A DNA stretch of 28,183 bases, taken from Bacteroidaceae bacterium (GTDB lineage Bacteria; Bacteroidota; Bacteroidia; Bacteroidales; Bacteroidaceae). The translations under genes were made by a program, and so were the position numbers. Numbering within the stretch: the first letter of the stretch is position 1; each line of letters begins with the position of its first letter. Under the pieces are notes generated by a model. The model worked only from the letters and a program-made list of their open reading frames with translations, had not been told where the DNA came from and searched no databases. Shown here piece by piece: positions 1 to 7,761 of this stretch. The stretch spans positions 1-28,183 of the forward strand of contig CAAGGT010000271.1 of NCBI GenBank assembly GCA_900769465.1. Reading direction: 5' to 3'.

Positions 1-73
1 AATTGATGGAATAACCATCTTCGAGCATATGCATATATTTTAGCAATGCTGAATAATCGTGTTTTTTACGCAT
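1..73 (-). CDS. Partial N-terminus of unidentified protein, possibly IS transposase/HTH
   Basis: An open frame on the minus strand starts with ATG at 73-71 and runs off the left edge, giving 24 residues beginning MRKKHDYSALLKYMHMLEDG and continuing YSIN. The basic start followed by an amphipathic helix and 'EDGYSI' resembles the first helix-turn-helix of IS3/IS150-type transposase OrfA proteins; this is recognition by eye from a very short stretch. A 12-bp-arm hairpin (80-112) lies 6 nt upstream of the ATG, in what would be its 5' leader, an arrangement often seen in insertion sequences to block read-through transcription. It could equally be another small DNA-binding protein. Confidence 0.4.
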   Translation of the reverse strand, partial: MRKKHDYSALLKYMHMLEDGYSIN

Positions 74-79
74 AAAATA

Positions 80-112
80 AACCCCAAAGTTTTTTGTCCA
101 AACTTTGGGGTT
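80..112. other. Perfect 12-bp inverted repeat (hairpin)
   Basis: Arms AACCCCAAAGTT (80-91) and AACTTTGGGGTT (101-112) pair perfectly around a 9-nt loop. There is no T-run directly after either arm, although a T9 tract follows 13 nt to the right of it. It sits immediately upstream of the leftward ATG at 73, so it would lie in that gene's 5' leader. It may be a transcription barrier or translation-control hairpin of a mobile element, or part of a terminator. Confidence 0.6.
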
Positions 113-430
113 CACTTCAGAGGCTCTTTTTTTTTATGTTTGCCCTGTGGGGCAACTCCCATTGAGGGCTTCAATGTTGCCTACGGCAAACGTATCCCGC
201 ACGGCACTATAACTGCTCCTCTGCCCGAGGGGAGCTGTCACGTAGTTACTGAGGGGTGGGAGGTGCTACGTGCGACTATCGTTCCTATGTTCTATTTAGG
301 CAACTCTTGTAGTAAAATAGTTGCCCCCTTCGGTGGCATCCCATTGGCTTAATTGCAGTTGCTTCGCAATCGCCACCCAAGCGGTGCCACCCTTCGGCAC
401 TACGCTTGACCTATGGCTCTGCAATTAACC
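113..430. repeat. Gene-free, hairpin-rich repeat-like intergenic stretch
   Basis: No credible coding frame is present; a 97-codon plus-strand frame through here has no homology I recognise and is built from palindromic pieces. Visible stems include TTGCC/GGCAA near 178-190, 215-222 with 228-235, 299-305 with 319-325, 359-362 with 366-369, and a nested stem 379-388 with 396-407. The last two are enclosed by a perfect 10-bp closing stem, TTAATTGCAG (349-358) with CTGCAATTAA (419-428), giving a branched fold. The wording (GAGGGGAGCTGTCAC..., CTGAGGGGTGGGAG) resembles dispersed palindromic intergenic repeats seen in gut bacterial genomes; that likeness is from memory, not a search. Confidence 0.5.
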
Positions 431-432
431 CT

Positions 433-497
433 GTGGGAGTGACAAAGAAAAAAACCTCCAAACAATGTTTGAAGGTTTTTTTCTTTGTCACTCCCAC
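433..497 (-). terminator. Long inverted-repeat terminator overlapping the end of guaA
   Basis: Arms 433-463 and 467-497 are 31 nt each and complementary except for one C/A mismatch (458/472), with a 3-nt loop. The core (AACCTTCAAAC arm with A7/T7 tracts) is a typical bidirectional intrinsic terminator. The outer 15 bp extend into the last codons and the TGA stop of the leftward guaA gene. Confidence 0.85.
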
Positions 498-1795
498 TCA
501 ATAGTAGCACTGGGTTTTGGTGACATATCGTAGCATACGCGGTTGATGTTTGGCACTTCAGCGAGTATGCGGTCGGTAATCTTCAGGAGGATTGGCCACT
601 CGATTTGCTCGATGGTTGCTGTCATTGCATCCACGGTGTTAACGGCGCGGATGATTACTGGCCAGTCGTATGAACGTGCGTTGTTGCGTACACCTACTGA
701 CTTGAAATCGGGTACTACAGTGAAGTACTGCCATACTGTCTTGTCAAGACCGGCGTTCTTGAACTCTTCGCGCAGGATGGCGTCGCTCTCGCGCAATGCC
801 TCAAGACGGTCGCGTGTGATTGCGCCAAGACAGCGTACACCCAAACCGGGGCCTGGGAATGGCTGGCGGTATACCATATCGTATGGCAAGCCAAACTCGA
901 GACCGCAAGCGCGTACCTCGTCCTTGAAGAGCTGGCGGATTGGCTCTACAAGCTCAAACTGGAGGTCTTCGGGCAGACCGCCTACGTTGTGGTGGCTCTT
1001 TACCATCTTTGCTGTCTTTGTACCGCTCTCAACAATGTCGGGGTAGATTGTTCCCTGTCCCAAGAAGTCGATGCCGTCGAGCTTGCGTGCCTCCTCTTCG
1101 AATACGCGGATGAACTCGCCACCGATAATCTTGCGCTTCTGCTCAGGGTCTGCTACACCTTCAAGAAGGTTGAGGAAACGGTCTGTTGCATCAACGTATA
1201 CAAGGTTTGCGCAGAGCTGCTTGCTGAATACCTCGACAACAGCCTCGCTCTCGCCTTTGCGCATCAAGCCGTGATTTACGTGAACGCAGACAAGGTTGTC
1301 GCCGATAGCCTTGAGCAACAATGCTGCAACGACAGAGCTGTCTACACCGCCCGAAAGGGCAAGCAACACCTTCTTGTCACCTACCTGGCGACGGATGAGC
1401 TCAACCTGGTCGTTGACAAAGTTTGTCATATTCCAGTTCTTCTCGGCCTTGCAGGTGTCGAGTACGAACTCCTTAACGGCCTCTTTAACAACCTCTACGT
1501 CGTTGCCTAATTCGGCAATCTTTACATCGCAGAGGGCTTTGTCGTGGCCGGCTGCCATAACCGGGAAACCGGCGTTGTAGATATCGTGGTTGACATCGAT
1601 GGCAACGCCGTCAATAACATTGTTTGGGCCACCGTTGATGATAATACCTTTTACGTTGGGGAGAGCCTTGAGCTCATCGACTGTGATGTCGTGTGGATAG
1701 ATCTCGCTGTAGACACCAAGTGCGCGGATTGCGCGTGCAAGCACTGTGTTCTCGTGGCTACCGAGGTCAAGGATAACAATCATGTCCTGTTTCAT
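488..1795 (-). CDS. guaA: GMP synthase with truncated, probably inactive glutaminase domain
   Basis: Last step of GMP synthesis: XMP is adenylated and then aminated. The protein is 435 aa against about 505-525 for usual bacterial GuaA. The ATP-pyrophosphatase domain is intact: P-loop SGGVDSS at 148-154, then RKGESEAVV, and the C-terminal dimerisation domain with RQPFPGPGLGVRCLGAIT and a final SATIEWE. The N-terminal class-I amidotransferase part keeps the first strands (VILDLGS, INGGPNNVID), but where GuaA has the nucleophile in GICYG this protein reads MAAGHDKA (80-87). The span from there to the P-loop is only about 65 residues, so the His-Glu part of the triad is missing. I infer an ammonia-dependent enzyme or one needing a separate glutaminase. 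Its promoter is at 1835-1842 and its terminator at 433-497. Confidence 0.9.
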   Translation of the reverse strand: MKQDMIVILDLGSHENTVLARAIRALGVYSEIYPHDITVDELKALPNVKGIIINGGPNNVIDGVAIDVNHDIYNAGFPVMAAGHDKALCDVKIAELGNDVEVVKEAVKEFVLDTCKAEKNWNMTNFVNDQVELIRRQVGDKKVLLALSGGVDSSVVAALLLKAIGDNLVCVHVNHGLMRKGESEAVVEVFSKQLCANLVYVDATDRFLNLLEGVADPEQKRKIIGGEFIRVFEEEARKLDGIDFLGQGTIYPDIVESGTKTAKMVKSHHNVGGLPEDLQFELVEPIRQLFKDEVRACGLEFGLPYDMVYRQPFPGPGLGVRCLGAITRDRLEALRESDAILREEFKNAGLDKTVWQYFTVVPDFKSVGVRNNARSYDWPVIIRAVNTVDAMTATIEQIEWPILLKITDRILAEVPNINRVCYDMSPKPSATIEWE

Positions 1796-1834
1796 ATTCT
1801 TGAATGTATTAAATTGGTTTCTTTTTTCCAGTTA

Positions 1835-1865
1835 CAAAAATATACTTTTTCCTTTTTTCTTACAA
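1835..1865 (-). promoter_or_regulatory. guaA promoter
   Basis: On the minus strand TATTTTTG (1842-1835) matches the Bacteroidetes -7 element TAnnTTTG, and TTG (1865-1863) lies exactly 20 nt upstream, the expected -33 spacing. Transcription would start near 1828, giving a leader of about 33 nt before the ATG at 1795. The promoter lies downstream of the terminator of the small unit at 1897-2066, so guaA can be expressed independently of it. Confidence 0.65.
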
Positions 1866-1896
1866 GAGCAAGGTTGCTAATGTTTGTTTAGCAAAC

Positions 1897-1934
1897 AAAA
1901 AAAATGAGAGTGAAAACCGCGTGGTTTCACTCTC
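1897..1934 (-). terminator. Intrinsic terminator of small leftward transcription unit
   Basis: On the minus strand GAGAGTGAAACC pairs with GGTTTTCACTCTC (1934-1906, one bulged base, short loop) and is followed at once by T8 (1904-1897). The hairpin begins 2 nt after the TAA of the 28-codon ORF. The U-run is on the minus-strand transcript, which sets the direction. Confidence 0.8.
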
Positions 1935-1936
1935 GT

Positions 1937-2023
1937 TTATGTGCGCTGTCTCTCTTCACCGGTGGTGACACCGATTACATTGCTCTTCATTGTGAAGGCT
2001 CTGAAATTCTGAAGAAAGCCCAT
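1937..2023 (-). CDS. Small ORF, 28 aa, function unknown
   Basis: ATG at 2023-2021 to TAA at 1939-1937 encodes 28 residues that begin MGFLQNFRAFTMKSNVIGVT and end TGEERQRT. It has no signal peptide or membrane segment. It is framed by a match to the -7 promoter element (2066-2059) about 36 nt upstream and by a strong intrinsic terminator 2 nt downstream, so the unit looks like a deliberate short transcript of roughly 150 nt. A second in-frame ATG (codon 12) could also serve. The transcript may be a small mRNA, a small regulatory RNA, or a leader that attenuates the downstream guaA. I recognise no family. An overlapping 43-codon frame on the other strand has no matching signals. Confidence 0.45.
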   Translation of the reverse strand: MGFLQNFRAFTMKSNVIGVTTGEERQRT

Positions 2024-2058
2024 AGTCTTTGCTGAAAATATTGTTTTGTTTTATGGCA

Positions 2059-2066
2059 CAAAGATA
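2059..2066 (-). promoter_or_regulatory. Promoter of small leftward unit
   Basis: TATCTTTG on the minus strand is a perfect TAnnTTTG -7 element. Transcription would start near 2052 and run left through the 28-codon ORF to the terminator at 1934-1897. No clear -33 element is seen in the very A/T-rich sequence upstream. Confidence 0.6.
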
Positions 2067-2108
2067 GATAAAATTATATAAAAGTCGTGATAAAAGATAA
2101 AAAAATAT

Positions 2109-2116
2109 TAAGTTTG
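2109..2116 (+). promoter_or_regulatory. Promoter of the M60 peptidase gene
   Basis: TAAGTTTG matches TAnnTTTG and would start transcription near 2123, about 50 nt before the ATG at 2174. It is divergent from, and about 45 bp away from, the leftward promoter at 2059-2066, so the two start regions are close enough to influence each other. Confidence 0.5.
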
Positions 2117-2173
2117 CATATATTTCTTTCTGTGGCGCTTGCGCTTGCAGTAGAATAATTATTCTGACGACCT

Positions 2174-5100
2174 ATGAAAAGACATTTTGCTCTTATTGCA
2201 GTTTTGTTTTCTATGCTGTGCCACGTTATGCCGGCAGATGCACAATTTTCTAAAGGAACGGTTGTGCGCCTTGTGAATAAAAGTACAGGAAAGGCTGCCG
2301 CTGCCAATGCAATGCTGGTTGGTTGCACCGACCGTAGTGCCACAGACTATTCGCAGCTGTGGTATGTCGAGGAACGCTATTATAATGCCATTCCAATTGG
2401 CTACAAGGTGAGGCTGCGTAATCTGGGGAACGGCCATTATCTTCAGGGCAACAACAACTCTTCGACTCCGTGGGGAACAGTGAAGAGTGCGGGCTCTTAC
2501 ACTGGTAGCCACGATGGCGAGAGCACCTATTTCACTACCGACCTGTGGGAGTGTAGCAGGGATGGATATTACACACTTGGTGCCGAGAACAAAAAGACCG
2601 GCAACACCGATTACTACTACGACAAACTGCACAGCAATGCCGAGGGTAGCTGTGTGAGCTGGATGGGCTCGGCCGATGCTTCGCTGTGGAGCATTGAACT
2701 TGTTTCGGGTGTCGATGTCCAGGGACAGTGGAACAAACTTGCCGAATTCGAGAATATGGCAAACCGAAAGAGTGAGTTTCAGGGTTACCTGAACACGCTG
2801 TTTACCGATGAGCTATGTACCGAACTGCGCAGTGCATATAAGTCGCAGAGCGCGCTTTTGGCATCATCGGCCTATCAGGCCCTGCCGGCAGAACTCAAGA
2901 GTATGGCTATGAAGGTGTGCGGTGACGATTGGAGTGAGGTGAACAAGGACAACAGCAGCGTGTCGTGGACAAGTGCTGCCGCAAGGCGTTTCAGAGTACA
3001 GGCCATTGAACCACATTCGGTTGCCGAGGAGATTAGCAAAGTTGTGAAGGTGGGTGCATACTCCAACATGAACAATCCCACGGGTATCTATGCTGGCGAC
3101 ATGAATATGTTATATATAATGGTAAAAGGTAACATAAACCAGGGTGCTGCACTTTACCTTGCCGGATTGAACCACAACAGCAAGGACTATTTGACTACCA
3201 TTGCAGGAAGCAACCCTGTGCAACTTACAACAGGTCTTAATGTGGTGCCGTTCTATGGCGACAAGACAATGCTCTATCTCATATATGCCGTTAACAGCCA
3301 AAGTAGCAGCTACCCATTGGCGAACTATCCCGACATTGAGGTTCACATCGAGGGCGGAAATATCAACGGAATGTATGACCGTTCCATGAACGATGCTGCC
3401 ATATACAGCGAACTCAGCAGCAATGCCTCTAAACTCGGCATGGAGTATTACGATGTCCTAGGCGACAAATTCGTTTACCGTACCAGTTGGGAAACCGTCT
3501 TCAAGAACAATAGCGCTTCGTCCATTGACCGTGCGCTCGACATGTGGGACCTGATTGGTGCCACACAGCACATGGTGATGGGTATATCTTCGGCAGCTGA
3601 AACAGCGGGCGATCCGTTGGGACTGCACACATATACATCGGACTTCTCGCGCTCCTTCAATAACCGCCAGCTTGTACATTCATTGCCGACAATAGGCGCA
3701 TATACGCAGATGCCTTTCCGCATACAGTTCGCGCATGGCGAGGGAATGCTCCGTGGCGATGAAATGGAGCGCTCGAGTTATATATGGGTCTGTGCGCATG
3801 AGTTCGGACACTCTAACCAGAATGCCATAAACATGGTTGGTACAACCGAAGTCAGCAACAACCTGTTCTCCAATGTGGCTATTTTCTATCAGGATTATTT
3901 CCACACACGTGGCGGTACAATTGCCGACAACTGCGCGGCTCACCGCAACGGCACTGCATGGCATTTCCGCAACTCTGATTCAAGGATGAGAATGTTCTAC
4001 CAGCTGTGGCTCTACTACCACGCTGCCGGCAGGAACAGGAATTTCTTCCCCAAACTTTTCGAGTATCTGCGCAATGACCCCATGTCCATACGCGATGCAT
4101 CATCGGGCGATGTATACACATCGGGCGAGTCTTTAAAGTTCTACAAATATGCCTGTCGTGCCGCCGGTGAGGACCTGACTCCTTTCTTTGAGGCTTGGGG
4201 CTTCTTCGTTCCGTTTGTCAAGAGAACAATAACCGATTATTATGACTATAATGTCATAAGTCAGGAGAGCGACATCAATGCCGCCAAGAACGAGGTTGCC
4301 GGATATGGCTACAGGAAAAACTATTCCGTCCTGTTCATCGAGGACCGAATCGGTACGGTAGCAAGCAACAAATACCCTTCGCACAACAAGCAGTGGATAG
4401 GTACGGCACTGAATACCGGTAGCATGGGACAGTATACCGATTATGTCAACCCCGTGCCGGCAAGCGGTGAGTTTGTATGGGTACAGGAGTCGGACAATGC
4501 CGTCAAGGTGGCAGGTGGCACCGGTGCGGTGGGCGTGATGCTCGAGTGGTCGGGCAGGATGCACGCTTTCTATAACGATGCCCGGTTGCAGGTAGATGCC
4601 GCCACAATGAATGCTATAAAGAGCGGCGCGTGCAAGATAAAGGTCATTGGTGCCGACCAGTCGGTTGTCGTTGCAAAGAATGTGAGCGAAGCCAGTGGCG
4701 ACGAGGCCAAGAGGGTGATGCTCAAGGCTATGATTGACAAAGTGAACGAGATAAAGAAATACGTAGATACATCGTACAAGAGAGTGGGGTACTACAGTCC
4801 CATATATACGCAGGGATTGATGCTGCTGTATGACAAGGCTGTTGCTGTCCACGACAAGGGCGTGGCATCGGAGTATATGGAATACATTGACAGGCTCACT
4901 GCCGAAATTGCGGCTTTTGAGCAGCTTGGCGACAGGGCGCGCATCGGCATTGAGAATGGTGCTGTGTATATGCTCGACAATGTTATGTATCAAGGGTACT
5001 ATATGTATCTTGGCAGCAACAACGAGGTCGACGGGAAGACACTCCCGTATGGCGATGTGGCATCCTGGGTGTTCGAGAAAGCTGCGGCTGCCGACTCCTA

Positions 5101-7639
5101 TTATATAAAGAACCGTAGCAACAACCGTTACATAGGTGTGCTCAATGCTGCAAGCCGCCAGATGTATGCCGGTGAGACATCTACATCTTCGGCCGGAGTG
5201 TTCCGTGTAGAGATTTGTGATGACCGCAGTGTCGCCCTCGGTGGTGCATCGCATTATCTGCATCTTGATGCTGCAAAGAATGTTGTGGGCTGGAACAAGG
5301 ATGCCGAGGCGTCGCATTGGAACGTCAGGCTTGCTGTGCTGAGTGATGCCGATGATGCAAGGTTGGATATGGAGGTTATGCTGCAGGGGGTGAAGTGGCT
5401 CGTGGAGGAGATTGCGACAGGTGCATCATTCGGCAGCAATGCATCGGTGAGTGGAATTGCCGAGAAATATGTAGGTCTTGTTGAGGTGCCGGATGTAGTT
5501 GCCGCCTGTCGCTCAGTGGGCAACGCGCAGGCTCTGGGCAGTTCGTCGTACGAAGTCTATGTGAATATGTACGCGGAGTTGTATACACACTATCTCGCAT
5601 TGAAAAAGGTGTACGATATGGGTAACGATACGCAGCTCAAGGGCGCCCGCTTGGCTTTGATTGCCGTGATGGATGAGGTGAGTGCTGCTTTGATGGGCAA
5701 TACTGCTGCCGGAAAGGTGCAGATGCAATGTACCGACAGGACGGCACCTAATTATATCTCATCGAACGCCGAGCATAATGCCGGTGGCGCAGCAAAGGAC
5801 GGCGGTGGCTTGCCGGCGTTGTTGGATGGCTCGACGGGAACCTATTTCCATAGCCGCTGGGCGGGTGCTGTGGTCGCTGAACCGCATTTCCTGCAAGTGG
5901 ATATGGGCAGCGGCAATTCACTCTCGGATTTCTGTTTCAACTACTCGCTCCGCGAGGGTTCGCCTCACGCAATACCTACCGGCATTGTGGTGTCGGGCAG
6001 CAACGACGGTGTAGGGTTCGAGACTATACTTTCACTCGGCAGGCAGGAGTTGACAGGCGACGGTGAGGGTGCCGCAAACGATGCCGATTATTCGTTGAAC
6101 TCGAACTTTGCCACAGTGGTGAAGCAAAAGCGCAAGATAACATCTGTAAAGCTCAACAGCCCCGGATTTGGCGTGCAGACTGTTGAATTGGCAAATCCCA
6201 AGCTCCTCTACAGCGATATGACTGCAACAGCCGTGTTCAATGTTCTCCCGGGTGAGGTGGTGACCGCATCGTTTGTCAAGGAAGGGGAGTGGGACTGGAT
6301 GCATGGCTATATATACATTGATGCCGACAGGAACGGGTTCGAGTCCTCCGTCGATGGCTACAAACCCGGTGGCGACCTTGTAGCATACTCTTTCTATGGA
6401 AGTGAAACCAACGAGGAGAATGGATACAACAGCGTGGGCAACTATATTTTTGGCGACGGACGTAATGTCCTTGACCCGCCTGCATTTGTTGCACCTTCGG
6501 TTCCGGGTATATACCGTATGCGCTACAAAATCGACTGGAACAGCATTGACCCAAAGGGTGACAACAACAGCAACTTTGGCGGTACCATAGCCAAAACAGA
6601 CGGATGTATTGTGGATGTGATGCTGCGTGTGAGCGATGTTGCTGCATCGGGTGTAAAGGAAAACTTTGTTTCCGACACCATATCATGTGTAAAGGATTAT
6701 CGCTATCTGCGTTTCACGGTGACCGAGTCGGATTGCTTTGTCGAGTCGCACAACTGCACCTCCACCCATCTGCAGTATAACGGACAGTATTTCTTCTGCA
6801 TCTCGGAGTTCGGGCTGACAAGGATTGAAAATACCGACCCCGAAGGTACTTGGCTCCCGCTTTATGCCAATGAAGCGACGGCTCTCCTTGCCAAGGCCGA
6901 GAGAATGCTAGGTAATGCTTCGAGCGCAACGCAACTTGAGAGATGCACTGCCGAGTTGCAACTGATGGCCGATACACTGCGCCGTGCATTGGCTACACCG
7001 CTGCTTGTGGAACTCACTCCTGATGTCAACTCGCCAGTCTTCTATCGCATAGTTTCGGTTATAGGTAATTCTGCACTTGAATATGAGACTGTGGCAACGC
7101 CGAACGGTTTCGATGCTTCGGGCGCTCCTTTGAATCTTGTGGCTTTTGCCGACCCGGATGAGAACAGACGTGGACAGGCGTGGTATTTCATGCGTGGTAC
7201 CGATGTGGGATGTTACTATATCTGTCCGCAGCAGGGCGATGGCAAGGTGCTTGGCACGAACCCCTCCTGGAACCAGGTGATGCAGGCCGGGGCAGGACGT
7301 GTGTGGAGTGTTGAAAAAGATGCCGCCGGGTGTGTGACAGAGTGGAATATCACACTCCTCGAGAGCGGAGAATGCCTGTTCCTGCCTGTATATGCGACAC
7401 CGCTTGTTATGGGCCGACAGGATTTGCTCTCGCAAAAATTGGGCTTCGTTGATGATCCATCGGCCGAGAATGCGAGGTTCGTAATAGAAAAGACTGAACT
7501 GGATTATACAGGAATAGATGAGGTTGTGGAGTATGATGCCGGCAGGGTTGTATATGACATCTATGGCCGTCGTGTCGAGCGTGTGACTCTCCCCGGAATC
7601 TACATTATTGACGGATGTAAGGTATATGTCAAGCCCTGA
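2174..7639 (+). CDS. Giant secreted M60-family metallopeptidase (mucin-type O-glycopeptidase)
   Basis: 1821 aa. A signal peptide (MKRHFALIAVLFSMLCHVMP, likely cut after ADA at about residue 23) precedes a ricin-type beta-trefoil-like domain (about 25-175). The M60/enhancin-like catalytic region follows (about 280-690), with the zinc site HEFGH at 542-546 and Glu559 (HExxH-12-E, the gluzincin pattern of the family). A second trefoil-like domain spans about 927-1055, an F5/8 type C (discoidin) domain about 1212-1310, a GEVVTASF-type beta domain about 1350-1487, and a third trefoil-like domain about 1610-1773. The end is a tail with VYDIYGRRV and GIYIIDGCKVYVK. M60 enzymes cleave O-glycosylated mucin-type proteins, so host or dietary glycoproteins are the likely substrate. 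All catalytic ligands are present. Domain borders are approximate. Confidence 0.88.
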   Translation: MKRHFALIAVLFSMLCHVMPADAQFSKGTVVRLVNKSTGKAAAANAMLVGCTDRSATDYSQLWYVEERYYNAIPIGYKVRLRNLGNGHYLQGNNNSSTPWGTVKSAGSYTGSHDGESTYFTTDLWECSRDGYYTLGAENKKTGNTDYYYDKLHSNAEGSCVSWMGSADASLWSIELVSGVDVQGQWNKLAEFENMANRKSEFQGYLNTLFTDELCTELRSAYKSQSALLASSAYQALPAELKSMAMKVCGDDWSEVNKDNSSVSWTSAAARRFRVQAIEPHSVAEEISKVVKVGAYSNMNNPTGIYAGDMNMLYIMVKGNINQGAALYLAGLNHNSKDYLTTIAGSNPVQLTTGLNVVPFYGDKTMLYLIYAVNSQSSSYPLANYPDIEVHIEGGNINGMYDRSMNDAAIYSELSSNASKLGMEYYDVLGDKFVYRTSWETVFKNNSASSIDRALDMWDLIGATQHMVMGISSAAETAGDPLGLHTYTSDFSRSFNNRQLVHSLPTIGAYTQMPFRIQFAHGEGMLRGDEMERSSYIWVCAHEFGHSNQNAINMVGTTEVSNNLFSNVAIFYQDYFHTRGGTIADNCAAHRNGTAWHFRNSDSRMRMFYQLWLYYHAAGRNRNFFPKLFEYLRNDPMSIRDASSGDVYTSGESLKFYKYACRAAGEDLTPFFEAWGFFVPFVKRTITDYYDYNVISQESDINAAKNEVAGYGYRKNYSVLFIEDRIGTVASNKYPSHNKQWIGTALNTGSMGQYTDYVNPVPASGEFVWVQESDNAVKVAGGTGAVGVMLEWSGRMHAFYNDARLQVDAATMNAIKSGACKIKVIGADQSVVVAKNVSEASGDEAKRVMLKAMIDKVNEIKKYVDTSYKRVGYYSPIYTQGLMLLYDKAVAVHDKGVASEYMEYIDRLTAEIAAFEQLGDRARIGIENGAVYMLDNVMYQGYYMYLGSNNEVDGKTLPYGDVASWVFEKAAAADSYYIKNRSNNRYIGVLNAASRQMYAGETSTSSAGVFRVEICDDRSVALGGASHYLHLDAAKNVVGWNKDAEASHWNVRLAVLSDADDARLDMEVMLQGVKWLVEEIATGASFGSNASVSGIAEKYVGLVEVPDVVAACRSVGNAQALGSSSYEVYVNMYAELYTHYLALKKVYDMGNDTQLKGARLALIAVMDEVSAALMGNTAAGKVQMQCTDRTAPNYISSNAEHNAGGAAKDGGGLPALLDGSTGTYFHSRWAGAVVAEPHFLQVDMGSGNSLSDFCFNYSLREGSPHAIPTGIVVSGSNDGVGFETILSLGRQELTGDGEGAANDADYSLNSNFATVVKQKRKITSVKLNSPGFGVQTVELANPKLLYSDMTATAVFNVLPGEVVTASFVKEGEWDWMHGYIYIDADRNGFESSVDGYKPGGDLVAYSFYGSETNEENGYNSVGNYIFGDGRNVLDPPAFVAPSVPGIYRMRYKIDWNSIDPKGDNNSNFGGTIAKTDGCIVDVMLRVSDVAASGVKENFVSDTISCVKDYRYLRFTVTESDCFVESHNCTSTHLQYNGQYFFCISEFGLTRIENTDPEGTWLPLYANEATALLAKAERMLGNASSATQLERCTAELQLMADTLRRALATPLLVELTPDVNSPVFYRIVSVIGNSALEYETVATPNGFDASGAPLNLVAFADPDENRRGQAWYFMRGTDVGCYYICPQQGDGKVLGTNPSWNQVMQAGAGRVWSVEKDAAGCVTEWNITLLESGECLFLPVYATPLVMGRQDLLSQKLGFVDDPSAENARFVIEKTELDYTGIDEVVEYDAGRVVYDIYGRRVERVTLPGIYIIDGCKVYVKP

Positions 7640-7730
7640 AAAACAGATGATAGGGCATATAAATGGATTTTTTATAAAAAACTTTTGCTTTTTAACGACG
7701 TTGGGTATTTTATATGTGAAAACATTTTGT

Positions 7731-7738
7731 TAAATTTG
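7731..7738 (+). promoter_or_regulatory. Promoter of the small lipoprotein gene
   Basis: TAAATTTG matches TAnnTTTG and is followed by GCACAGAT. Predicted start is near 7745, 17 nt before the ATG at 7762. Confidence 0.55.
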
Positions 7739-7761
7739 CACAGATATTCAGTAGGTGAGGT

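Noticed and set aside
59..352. 97-codon plus-strand frame
   Set aside because: It is composed of palindromic repeat pieces, has no recognisable domain and no promoter; better explained as non-coding repeat.
113..430. CRISPR array
   Set aside because: The stems differ in sequence and spacing; there are no regularly spaced identical direct repeats here or elsewhere in the window.
989..1510. Long plus-strand frame inside guaA
   Set aside because: It is the antisense shadow of guaA; the minus strand encodes a complete recognisable GMP synthase.
1904..2035. 43-codon plus-strand ORF opposite the small leftward unit
   Set aside because: It begins inside the terminator hairpin, has no exact -7 element upstream and no terminator downstream, whereas the opposite strand has both.
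4133..5317. 394-codon minus-strand frame inside the M60 gene
   Set aside because: It is an antisense shadow of a long high-quality ORF; it is His/Ile-rich with no domain or start signals.
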